A stretch of DNA of 64,000 nucleotides, taken from contig NZ_JOFZ01000006.1 of the NCBI RefSeq assembly GCF_000721265.1, forward strand, positions 124,001 through 188,000, read 5' to 3'. Shown here piece by piece: positions 41,917-49,998 of this stretch; the stretch's first letter is position 1, and each line of letters begins with the position of its first letter. A program made the translations under genes and the position numbers. This DNA is from Streptomyces sp. NRRL F-5126. Its GTDB lineage: Bacteria > Actinomycetota > Actinomycetes > Streptomycetales > Streptomycetaceae. Below the pieces are notes generated by a model. The model did no database searches. It was not told the origin of the DNA and worked only from the letters and a program-made list of their open reading frames with translations.

Positions 41917-43251
41917 ATGGGCCTGTCCACCGAGGAGGCCGTCGCCGGCCTCGCCGGCGTCCGTGTCGACCACCGGTTCAAGGGCCTGCCGCCCGACGCG
42001 CAGGGGCTGACCGTCGGCGATCTCGCGGCCCAGCGGCGCTCGCTGTTCACCGGCGGCTTCACCACGCCCGTGCTCGCCCTGTCGGCCGAGCGCCTTGAGC
42101 ACAACCTCGCGCTCCTGGAGACGTACACCACACGCCACGGCCTCGACTTCGCCCCGCACGGCAAGACGTCGATGGCGCCGCAGCTCTTCGCGCGCCAGCA
42201 GGCCCACGGCGCGTGGGGCATCACCGCCGCCGTGCCGCACCAGGTGCGGGTCTACCGGGCCTTCGGCATCCAGCGGATCTTCCTGGCGAACGAGCTCGTC
42301 GACGCGTCCGCGCTGCGCTGGCTGGCCGCCGAGCTGGACGCGGACCCCGGCTTCCGCTTCATCTGCTACGTCGACTCGGTGCGCGGCGTCGAGCTGATGG
42401 ACGAGGCGCTGCGCGCGGCGGGCGCCCGGCGCCGGGTCGACGTCGTCGTGGAGCTCGGCGCGGGCGAGGGCGCGCGCACCGGCGCGCGCACCGAGGCGGA
42501 CTGCGCGGCGGTCGCGGACGCGGTCGCCGCCGCGGCGACACTGCGGCTCGCCGGGGTCGCCGGGTACGAGGGCGAGGTGCCGGACGCGGACGGCGAGCGG
42601 GTGCGCGCCTACCTGCGCCGCCTCGTCGCCCTCGCGGCGGCGTTCGACGCGGACGGCCGGTTCGCGGACGCGGGCGCGAATACGGGCACGGACGCGGACT
42701 CCGGCGCGGACTCGGGCGCCGGCGACATCGTGATCAGCGCGGGCGGCAGCGCCTGGTTCGACGCGGTCGCCGACGTGTTCGCGGACATCCCCCAGCTGTC
42801 CGCGAAGCCGCTGAAGCTGCTGCGCTCCGGCGCGTACGTGTCGCACGACGACGGCCACTACCGCCACCTCACCCCGTTCAACCGGGTGCCCGAGGAGGGC
42901 GCCCTGGAGCCCGCGTTCCGGCTGTGGGCCCAGGTCGTCTCCCGCCCGACCGCGGAGCAGGCGTTCGTCAACGCGGGCAAGCGTGACGCCGCGTACGACC
43001 TGGACCTGCCGGAGGCGCAGGTCGTGCGGGACGCGCGGACGGGCGAGGTGCGTGCGGCCGACGGCATCGCGGTCAGCCGCCTGTCCGACCAGCACGGCTG
43101 GCTGACGACGGCGCCCGGCGCCGACCTGGAGGTGGGCGACTGGGTCGGCATGGGGCTGTCGCACCCGTGCACGTCGTTCGACAAGTGGCAGCTGATCCCG
43201 GTCGTCACGGCGGACGGCACGGTCACGGACCTCGTCCGCACGTTCTTCTGA
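41917..43251 (+). CDS. Fold-type III PLP amino acid deaminase (D-threonine aldolase / D-glucosaminate dehydratase-like)
   Basis: 444 residues. The PLP lysine is in DFAPHGKTSMAPQLF (Lys about 83); the alanine-racemase-like barrel contains FLANELVDASALRWL and FICYVDSVRGVELM. The C-terminal beta domain ends with the metal-binding motif LSHPCTSFDKWQLIPV (His and Cys), diagnostic of the D-serine dehydratase/D-threonine aldolase family. A short acidic Gly/Asp/Ala insert (about 248-267) is unusual. Known members include D-serine dehydratases and, from memory, D-glucosaminate dehydratase. Its neighbours, KDG kinase-like and deacylase genes, favour the latter. GGGAG precedes ATG 41917. Confidence 0.82.
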   Translation: MGLSTEEAVAGLAGVRVDHRFKGLPPDAQGLTVGDLAAQRRSLFTGGFTTPVLALSAERLEHNLALLETYTTRHGLDFAPHGKTSMAPQLFARQQAHGAWGITAAVPHQVRVYRAFGIQRIFLANELVDASALRWLAAELDADPGFRFICYVDSVRGVELMDEALRAAGARRRVDVVVELGAGEGARTGARTEADCAAVADAVAAAATLRLAGVAGYEGEVPDADGERVRAYLRRLVALAAAFDADGRFADAGANTGTDADSGADSGAGDIVISAGGSAWFDAVADVFADIPQLSAKPLKLLRSGAYVSHDDGHYRHLTPFNRVPEEGALEPAFRLWAQVVSRPTAEQAFVNAGKRDAAYDLDLPEAQVVRDARTGEVRAADGIAVSRLSDQHGWLTTAPGADLEVGDWVGMGLSHPCTSFDKWQLIPVVTADGTVTDLVRTFF

Positions 43252-43261
43252 GGGGTGCGGC

Positions 43262-44884
43262 GTGGACCTCGTCATCCGTGACGCCCTCGTCGTCGACGGC
43301 TCGGGCGGCGCGTCGTACCGCGCCGACGTGGGCATCGACGGCGGCCGGATCGCCGCCATCACCCGCGAGGGCGCCGGGCGCCGGCCGTCCGGCGCCCGCG
43401 TCCTCGACGCGGGCGGGCTCGCGCTGTCCCCCGGCTTCATCGACATGCACGCACACAGCGACCTGGCGCTGCTGCGCGACCCCGAGCACACCGCGAAGGC
43501 GGCCCAGGGCGTGACGCTCGAAGTCGTCGGCCAGGACGGCATCTCGTACGCGCCGTGCGACGACCGGACGCTCGGCGAGATCCGCCGCACCATCGCGGGA
43601 TGGAACGGCGGCGGCCCCGGCGACACGTCCGTCGACTTCGACTGGCGGACGGTCGGCGGCTACCTGGACCGCATCGACACCGCGTTCGGCGGGCAGGGCA
43701 CGGCGGTGAACGCGGCGTACCTGGTGCCGCAGGGCTCGGTGCGGATGCTCGCCGCCGGCTGGGACGACCGCCCCGCGACGGCGGCCGAGCTCGACCACAT
43801 GCGGCGGCTCGTCGCCGAGGGGCTCGCCCAGGGCGCCGTCGGCATGTCGTCGGGGCTCACCTACACGCCGGGGATGTACGCGGACGACGCGGAACTCACC
43901 GCGCTGTGCCGCGTGGTGGCCGAGTACGGCGGCTACTACTGCCCCCACCACCGCAGTTACGGCGCCGGCGCGCTGAACGCGTACGCGGAGATGGTGACAC
44001 TGTCACGCGACGCGGGCTGCGCCCTGCACCTCGCGCACGCCACCATGAACTTCCCGGAGAACGAGGGCCGAGCGCCCGAACTCCTCGCCCTGCTCGACCG
44101 GGCGCTGGCGGACGGCGCCGACATCTCCCTCGACACCTACCCGTACACACCGGGCGCCACGACGCTGGCCGCGATGCTGCCGAGCTGGGCGAACGAGGGC
44201 GGCCCCGATGCCACACTCGCCCGCCTGCGGCACCCGGAGGCAGCGGCGCGCATCCGCCACGACCTGGAGGTCACGGGCTCCGACGGCTGCCACGGCGTGC
44301 CCATCGACTGGGACTCGATCGAGATCTCCGGGGTGGGCGATCCGGCGCTCGCCGGGTACGTCGGCAGTACGGTGGCGGCGTCGGCGCGCGCGGCGGGCGA
44401 GGAGCCGTGGACGACGGCGCTTCGGCTGCTCACCGCCGACCGGCTCGCGCCGTCGATCCTCCAGCACGTGGGCCACGAGGAGAACGTCCGCGCCATCATG
44501 CGCCACCGGGTGCACACCGGCGGCAGCGACGGCATCCTGCGCGGCGACAAGCCGCACCCGCGCGCGTACGGCACGTTCCCGCGCTACCTCGGCGAGTACG
44601 TGAGGGAGTTGGGCGTCCTGTCGCTGGAGGAGTGCGTGGCACACCTGACGTCGCGCCCTGCCGCCCGCCTGCGCCTGGCGGACCGCGGGCTCGTACGCGA
44701 GGGGTACCGCGCCGACCTGGTGCTCTTCGACCCGGCCACGGTCGCCGCGGGCTCCACGTTCGACGCCCCGCGCACGCTGCCCGCGGGCATCCCGTACGTG
44801 CTGATCGACGGGCGGTTCACCATCTCGGACGGCCACCGCACGGACGTGCTCGCGGGGCGCTCGGTACGCCGCGCGGCGGTGTGA
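43262..44884 (+). CDS. N-acyl-D-amino-acid deacylase family amidohydrolase
   Basis: 540 residues of the D-aminoacylase branch of amidohydrolases. Metal ligands are in SPGFIDMHAHSDLALL (HxH about 63-65). The Cys of the GQDGISYAPCD motif, the histidines in YCPHHRSYG and LHLAHATMNF, and the catalytic Asp region THTGGSDGILRGDKPHPRAY (seen as TGGSDGILRGD) are all present. It starts at GTG 43262, 10 bases after the deaminase gene, with GAGGGG upstream. Typical reactions remove N-acetyl from D-amino acids; in this context N-acetyl-D-glucosaminate is an attractive candidate. Confidence 0.87.
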   Translation: MDLVIRDALVVDGSGGASYRADVGIDGGRIAAITREGAGRRPSGARVLDAGGLALSPGFIDMHAHSDLALLRDPEHTAKAAQGVTLEVVGQDGISYAPCDDRTLGEIRRTIAGWNGGGPGDTSVDFDWRTVGGYLDRIDTAFGGQGTAVNAAYLVPQGSVRMLAAGWDDRPATAAELDHMRRLVAEGLAQGAVGMSSGLTYTPGMYADDAELTALCRVVAEYGGYYCPHHRSYGAGALNAYAEMVTLSRDAGCALHLAHATMNFPENEGRAPELLALLDRALADGADISLDTYPYTPGATTLAAMLPSWANEGGPDATLARLRHPEAAARIRHDLEVTGSDGCHGVPIDWDSIEISGVGDPALAGYVGSTVAASARAAGEEPWTTALRLLTADRLAPSILQHVGHEENVRAIMRHRVHTGGSDGILRGDKPHPRAYGTFPRYLGEYVRELGVLSLEECVAHLTSRPAARLRLADRGLVREGYRADLVLFDPATVAAGSTFDAPRTLPAGIPYVLIDGRFTISDGHRTDVLAGRSVRRAAV

Positions 44885-44957
44885 GGGCGAGCGAGCGACT
44901 CGGCGCCGCCTTGCCGGGCGCGGATCGCCCCGGTGCGCTCTCCCGGTGCACGCCCCC

Positions 44958-45011
44958 TTGACCATCGGTCAACGAGACCCTAGCGTCCATCTGTTACTGA
45001 CAACGTTGTCA
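44958..45011 (+). promoter_or_regulatory. GH2 gene promoter with LacI-type operator
   Basis: TTGACC at 44958-44963, 17 bases, TAGCGT at 44981-44986 form a good promoter. TGACAACGTTGTCA at 44998-45011 is a perfect 14-bp palindrome with the central CG of LacI-family operators, just downstream of the expected +1. TTGACC/GGTCAA (44958-44972) is a second small dyad over the -35 box. Confidence 0.7.
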
Positions 45012-45031
45012 CATCAGGCGTCAGGAGCAAC

Positions 45032-47845
45032 GTGACCCAGTTGAATCGCAGGCTCTTCCTGTCCAGCGGGATCGCCATCGCCGGCGGCGGCCTTCTCGGC
45101 ACGCTCGGGGAGTCCGGCATCGCCGAAGCCTCTCCCGGCGGCGCCGCGAGCACCCGCCGGCTTCCCCTCCACATCGACGGCCACGGCATAAACAGCGGCT
45201 GGACCTTCACCGCGGCCGACGGTACGACCGTGCCCGGCGCCCGGCTGGCAAGCTCGCGGCCCGTCGCCGGCATGAAGCCGGCCGTCGTGCCGGGGACGCC
45301 GCTCACGAGCATGATCGCCAATGGCGAGTACCCCGATCCGCTGTACGGCCACATCGTGACCGACACCGTCCCCGACACCCTCAAGGACACCGATTACTGG
45401 TACCGGGTCGCCTTCCCCGTTCCGAGGCTGATTCCGGGCCAGCGGTTCTGGCTGCACTTCGAGGGCATCAACTACCTCGGGACCATCTGGCTCGACGGCA
45501 CCCGGGTGGGCACCGTCGAGGGTGCCTTCAAGCGCGGCGACTTCGACGTCACGGACATCGTCGCGAAGGCGGACGGCACCGCGCACCTCGCGGTGCTGGT
45601 GGGCAAGCTGGACTACACCGATCCCCCGTCACTGCCGAGCTACGCCAGCGGTGTGACCCGCGGCGGGCGCAACGGCGGCAAGACCGGGATCACGCTGAAG
45701 AACGGCCCGACCTTCTTCTGCACGGCCGGCTGGGACTGGCTGCCCACCATCCCCGACCGCGACCTGGGCATCTGGCAGCCGGTCACCTGGTCGACGACGG
45801 GCCCGATCAGGCTGACCGACGTGCGTGTCGACCCCACGCTCTCCGACGATCTGAGCACGGCCGACATCACCATCGACCTCGCTCTCGACAGCGCGCTCGG
45901 CGAGTCGAGATCCGTGGTGCTCAGGGGCTCCCTCGACGGCCACGAGTTCGAGCACACCGTGACCGTGCCCGCGGGCGCCGGCTCGATCACGGTGACGCCG
46001 AAGGACATCGCCTGCCTGAGGCTGCACCGCCCGAAGCTGTGGTGGCCCAACGGCTACGGCGACCCGCACCGCTACCGGCTCACGATAGGCGTCGAGTCCT
46101 CAGGCCGGGTCCACGACGAGCGCACGCTCGACTTCGGCGTCCGGCGGATCGAATACACCAAGCCGATCCAGTCACAGGACGGCACGCCGGTCGACTGCCT
46201 GGCGATCACCGTCAACAACCTGCCGATCCTGGTGATGGGCGGCAACTGGGGCCTGGACGAGGCGCTCAAGCGCATCCCGAAGCAGCGGCTGCGTGCACAG
46301 GTGCGGCTGCACCGCGACGCGAACCTCAACCTGATCCGCAACTGGAACGGCCAGAGCAGCACCGAGGACTTCTACGAGGCGTGCGACGAGTTCGGCATCC
46401 TCGTCTGGCAGGACTTCTTCTGCTCGACCGAGGGTCCTCCGCCGGGGAACACCGCCCGCGACCTGGACAACATCCGCGACTGCATCGTGCGGTTCCGCAA
46501 CCACCCCTCGATCCTGCTGTGGTGCGGCGGCAACGAGGGCCCGCCGCCGCAGCCGCTCGTCGACGGCCTCGACGCGCTGGTCGCCGAGCTCGACCCCAAG
46601 CGCGCCTCGCTGACCAGCTCGGCCGGCGACACCGGCAAGAACGCCATCGGCGGCTACAGCTCCGGAGGGCCGTACCACTGGGTCACCCCCAGCACCCACT
46701 TCGGCCTCGCGGACGGCACGCACTGGCCGCCGTTCCACAACGAGATCGGCTCGTACTCGATACCGACGCTGGAATTCATCCGGAAGATGATCCCCGAGGC
46801 GTCGTGGGAACACCCGGACGACTCCTGGGCCGACCGGGACGTCAACGGCAACGGCGGCAACGGCGGCGGCGCGGGGTATCTCCGGCTCACCGCCCAGCGC
46901 TACGGCGAGCTGCAGAACCTCCCGGACTTCGCCCGCAAGTCCCAGCTGATGAACTACGAGTGCATCAAGGCGATCTACGAGGCGTCCGCCGCGAACATGG
47001 AGAGCGCCGCACCGGGCAAGCCGTACCCGCGCACCGGCGTCATCATGTGGATGACCAACCCCGCACAGCCGAGCTTCGTGTGGCAGATGTACACCCACGA
47101 CCTGGAGGCGCACTCGTCGTTCTACGCGGTGCAGCACGCGTGCCGGCGGGTCAACGTGATCCTCGACAGCCAGACGTACGACGTGGTGGTGGCCAACCAC
47201 ACGGGAGCCGCCGTGCGGGGAACCGTCGACGTCACGCTCCACGACCTGGACGGGAAGGCGTTCGGCCGTACGTCCTTGCGCGTCGGCGGGGCGGCGCCGT
47301 CCGACCACACCGTGATCGGCAACCTCGCCACGCGGCTGAAGAGCGCGCCGTCCGACGTCGCCTTCGTCCGGCTCTCGTTCAGGCAGGCGCACGGCGCCGA
47401 ACGGGTCCGCAATTTTTACTGGGTCGAGAATCCCGCCCGGGCCGCGGGGTTCCTGAGCCTGAACGAGATGGCCCCGGCAGCGCTTTCGGTCGTGGCCGAC
47501 GCGAAGCACGGGCGGGACGGCCTGGAGCTGGCGGTGGAGGTCGAGAACATCGGCAGGGCCGTGGCGCTGATGGTGCACCTCCAGGTGTACGACACGCGCA
47601 CGGGCGAGCGCATCCTGCCGGCGACGTTCGACGACAACTACCTGAACCTGGTCGACGGCGAGTCGAGCACGGTCCGGGTCCGGCTGGACGCCGACCAGGC
47701 ACGCAAGCGCAAGGACATCGGGGTGCGCGTCGACAGCTGGGGCATCGACCAGCGCGCCTCGCGTCTGCGGGGCCACGGCGTGGCCGTCACCTTCAACCAG
47801 GAGGCGCTGTCGGTCCATCCGCCGACGAAGACGTTCGGAGGGTAG
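45032..47845 (+). CDS. Tat-exported glycoside hydrolase family 2 protein
   Basis: 937 residues. The N-terminus TQLNRRLFLSSGIAIAGG is a twin-arginine signal. A GH2 sugar-binding jelly roll (WYRVAFPVPRLIPGQRFWLH, FEGINYLGTIWLDGTRVG), an Ig-like domain (LWWPNGYGDPHRYRLTI), the TIM barrel and further C-terminal Ig-like domains follow. The acid/base is Glu about 502 in WCGGNEGPPP and the nucleophile Glu about 571 in FHNEIGSYS. CsxA-type exo-glucosaminidases, from memory, have Asp at the acid/base (SD for NE), so this looks more like a mannosidase/galactosidase-type or unassigned GH2. GTG 45032 has AGGAG upstream. Confidence 0.85.
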   Translation: MTQLNRRLFLSSGIAIAGGGLLGTLGESGIAEASPGGAASTRRLPLHIDGHGINSGWTFTAADGTTVPGARLASSRPVAGMKPAVVPGTPLTSMIANGEYPDPLYGHIVTDTVPDTLKDTDYWYRVAFPVPRLIPGQRFWLHFEGINYLGTIWLDGTRVGTVEGAFKRGDFDVTDIVAKADGTAHLAVLVGKLDYTDPPSLPSYASGVTRGGRNGGKTGITLKNGPTFFCTAGWDWLPTIPDRDLGIWQPVTWSTTGPIRLTDVRVDPTLSDDLSTADITIDLALDSALGESRSVVLRGSLDGHEFEHTVTVPAGAGSITVTPKDIACLRLHRPKLWWPNGYGDPHRYRLTIGVESSGRVHDERTLDFGVRRIEYTKPIQSQDGTPVDCLAITVNNLPILVMGGNWGLDEALKRIPKQRLRAQVRLHRDANLNLIRNWNGQSSTEDFYEACDEFGILVWQDFFCSTEGPPPGNTARDLDNIRDCIVRFRNHPSILLWCGGNEGPPPQPLVDGLDALVAELDPKRASLTSSAGDTGKNAIGGYSSGGPYHWVTPSTHFGLADGTHWPPFHNEIGSYSIPTLEFIRKMIPEASWEHPDDSWADRDVNGNGGNGGGAGYLRLTAQRYGELQNLPDFARKSQLMNYECIKAIYEASAANMESAAPGKPYPRTGVIMWMTNPAQPSFVWQMYTHDLEAHSSFYAVQHACRRVNVILDSQTYDVVVANHTGAAVRGTVDVTLHDLDGKAFGRTSLRVGGAAPSDHTVIGNLATRLKSAPSDVAFVRLSFRQAHGAERVRNFYWVENPARAAGFLSLNEMAPAALSVVADAKHGRDGLELAVEVENIGRAVALMVHLQVYDTRTGERILPATFDDNYLNLVDGESSTVRVRLDADQARKRKDIGVRVDSWGIDQRASRLRGHGVAVTFNQEALSVHPPTKTFGG

Positions 47846-47898
47846 CCGCGGGTCGACCGTGGGTCGACCGGAACGCAGCGACCGGAACCGGGATGCGA

Positions 47899-48006
47899 TC
47901 AGCGCTGCTTCGTCAGGGCGTAGATCGCCCCGGTGTCCGGGTCGTCGACGTGGATGTAGAGCTGGGGAACGCGGGCGGCGCCGTGGGCGTACCACTGGTT
48001 CGAGCG
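47899..48006 (-). pseudogene. Remnant of a minus-strand gene
   Basis: Read on the minus strand, this codes about 34 residues with good codon usage (NQWYAHGAARVPQLYIHV, then DDPDTGAIYALTKQR and stop). An in-frame TGA stops it upstream, and no start is available. Fragments in other frames further upstream (AYTWTDGHGG at about 48090) suggest decay by small indels. The 47846-48143 gap contains nothing else I can name. Confidence 0.4.
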
Positions 48007-48143
48007 TCACGAGGCGGCGCGGTGCGGCCCGGCCCAGGTCGAGCCCGTCGGCGTCATCCTCCGCGCCATGGTGCAGGCCGACCGCCGTGACCGTCCGTCC
48101 AGGTGTAGGCGACCTGGGACCGGGCGGTCAGCACCGGTGGCCG

Positions 48144-48734
48144 TCAGACGTCGAACGGGCCGACGGTGGACAGCAGTACGCCGACCCCGATCACGGCTAC
48201 GAAACCCAGACCGCCGGAGAGCCACAACCGCTCCCTGGCGTCACGCACAGGCACAGGGTCTTCGTCCCGGCAGGTCCACCACACCGGCACACCCGTGCCC
48301 GTGAGCGCCCCCGCGACGGCGAGGGCCGTCCAACCGGCCGTCGCGGGCCCGGCCCCTGACAGCACGCAACCGACCCCCGTCGCACAGCCCGTCGCCACGG
48401 CGAACCCGGGAACCCACCAGCCACCGAACCGGCCGGTCCTGCGCCGCGCGAGCTGCCCCACCAGACCGACGAGCGGCACCACGATGCACCACGCGACGAG
48501 GCACAGCCCGACGAACGTGAAGGGGAACAACACCACAGCGAGGACAATGAGCGAGGCGTAGGCGCCCGAGTCCACATTCACCTCGGCCACCCGGACGAAC
48601 GTGCCCACCGCCCCCGCGATCAACGCCTCCAAAGCGAGCGCCAGCACCGCCGTCAGAGCCTGGTCCCTGCGAGTCACCGCGCCACTGTCGTCCTCCGACG
48701 TCCGCAGCGGTGCGGCCCGCCCGATGCCGATCAT
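48144..48734 (-). CDS. Hypothetical membrane protein, five helices
   Basis: 196 residues from ATG 48732-48734 (ATG 48768-48770 is an equal alternative). About five membrane helices are visible: ALTAVLALALEALIAGAVGT, ASLIVLAVVLFPFTFVGLCL, WWVPGFAVATGCATGVGCVL, GWTALAVAGALTGTGVPVWW and LWLSGGLGFVAVIGVGVLLS. Basic loops RRRTGR and RDEDPVPVRDARER lie between. I do not recognise the family. It stands alone between a gene remnant and a divergent deacetylase gene. Confidence 0.65.
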   Translation of the reverse strand: MIGIGRAAPLRTSEDDSGAVTRRDQALTAVLALALEALIAGAVGTFVRVAEVNVDSGAYASLIVLAVVLFPFTFVGLCLVAWCIVVPLVGLVGQLARRRTGRFGGWWVPGFAVATGCATGVGCVLSGAGPATAGWTALAVAGALTGTGVPVWWTCRDEDPVPVRDARERLWLSGGLGFVAVIGVGVLLSTVGPFDV

Positions 48735-48976
48735 CGCGCCCCCATCCCCCGTCCCCGTCCCCACCGCCATCCTGCCCGAGCCGCGCCGTCATGGTGACAG
48801 CGAGTGTGTCCCTGGGCGCCACCGCCGTCCCGTAATCGCCCGTATGCCAGATTCGCGTCGCATATCGTCGCACATCCTTGTGGGATTCCTGTGCGCGACG
48901 GATCCCCAGCGGCCGTTCGCTCGTCTCCCTCCTTGACACGTTGACGGGGCGGGACCGGGTGGGGAGCTGGGACAGG

Positions 48977-49873
48977 ATGAGGCAGCGGGGCGCGTGGGGG
49001 CAGTGGGCCGCGAGGGGCCGGCGGGGTATGGGGGCGGCGCGCGGGCGAATACCGCGGCGGGGCGCCGCGGGCCCGGCGGCGGCCGTCGCGGCGTTCGCCG
49101 TGCTGCTCGCCGGGTGCGGGGCCGACCACGTGCGGGCGGGCGCGGGCGCCGACGGCAAGGATCCCGGCGGGCACCACAGGCCGTCCGCGCCGGCGCACCA
49201 CCCGTCCCCCTCGCACACCCCGCTGCCGCAGGAGACGTCCACGCCGGACCCCGCGCTGCCGCCGCCCGTCGTGTCGATGGACATCGCGCACGCGGCGCTG
49301 AACGGCGGCAAGGCCGTCAACATCACCATCGACGACGGCCCCGACCCGACCTGGACGCCGAAGGTGCTCGAAGCGCTGGCGGACAACCACGTCAAGGCGA
49401 CGTTCTGCATGATCGGGCCACAGGCCGCCGCCCACCCCGACCTGGTGAAGGCCGTCGTCGCGGCCGGGCACCGGCTGTGCGACCACACCGTGCACCACGA
49501 CGAGACCATGGACCACAAGAGCCGCGCCTACCAGAAGCACGAGATACTCGCGGCCGCCGACCAGATAACGCGCGCGTCCGGCGGCGTACGTCCGCTCTAC
49601 TACCGCGCGCCGGGCGGCGCCTTCACCCCGTACAGCAGGCAGATCGCCGCCGCGGCCGGGCTGCGGCCGCTGGGCTGGAACGTCGACGCGAAGGACTGGG
49701 AGCGGCCCGGCGTCCCGGCCATCGAGGCGACGGTCAAGGACGAGCTGCCCAACGGACCGACGATCCTCTTCCACGACGGTGGCGGCGACCGGCACCAGAC
49801 TGTTGAGGCGTTGGAGGCCCTGCTGCCGTGGCTGCGCGCGCACGGCCACAGCTTCAGCTTCCCGGTGCGCTGA
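48977..49873 (+). CDS. Lipoprotein polysaccharide deacetylase (NodB domain)
   Basis: 298 residues from ATG 48977. A lipobox (FAVLLAGC) and a His/Pro/Ser-rich spacer lead to a NodB domain. Its motifs are NITIDDGPDPTWTPK (catalytic and metal Asp), GHRLCDHTVHHDETM (metal histidines), YYRAPGGAF, GWNVDAKDW and ILFHDGGGDRH. It probably removes N-acetyl groups from peptidoglycan or chitin-like polymer on the outer face of the membrane. GGGGAG lies about 10 nt upstream; longer starts back to 48878 are possible but read as non-coding. Confidence 0.87.
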   Translation: MRQRGAWGQWAARGRRGMGAARGRIPRRGAAGPAAAVAAFAVLLAGCGADHVRAGAGADGKDPGGHHRPSAPAHHPSPSHTPLPQETSTPDPALPPPVVSMDIAHAALNGGKAVNITIDDGPDPTWTPKVLEALADNHVKATFCMIGPQAAAHPDLVKAVVAAGHRLCDHTVHHDETMDHKSRAYQKHEILAAADQITRASGGVRPLYYRAPGGAFTPYSRQIAAAAGLRPLGWNVDAKDWERPGVPAIEATVKDELPNGPTILFHDGGGDRHQTVEALEALLPWLRAHGHSFSFPVR

Positions 49874-49895
49874 CGGAAGGGGGACGGCGGCCGGC

Positions 49896-49939
49896 GCCGT
49901 CCCACCGACCGCCGTCCCACCGACCGCCGTCCCACGACC
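49896..49939. repeat. 15-bp tandem repeat, three units
   Basis: GCCGTCCCACCGACC at 49896-49910 and 49911-49925, then a 14-base copy at 49926-49939, between the deacetylase stop and the aminotransferase promoter. Confidence 0.8.
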
Positions 49940-49985
49940 GGCCGAACGTGGGGAAAACCACGGCGCGGCATCCGGCAGTCGCCCG

Positions 49986-49998
49986 TAAAGTTGCCGGC
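49986..49998 (+). promoter_or_regulatory. -10 box of a leaderless transcript
   Basis: TAAAGT at 49986-49991 followed by 7 nt and ATG 49999, with no Shine-Dalgarno. Confidence 0.55.

Noticed and set aside
45032..47845. Exo-beta-D-glucosaminidase (CsxA) call for the GH2 enzyme
   Set aside because: The chitin context is tempting, but the acid/base motif is NE rather than the SD I recall for CsxA-type enzymes, so the substrate is left open.
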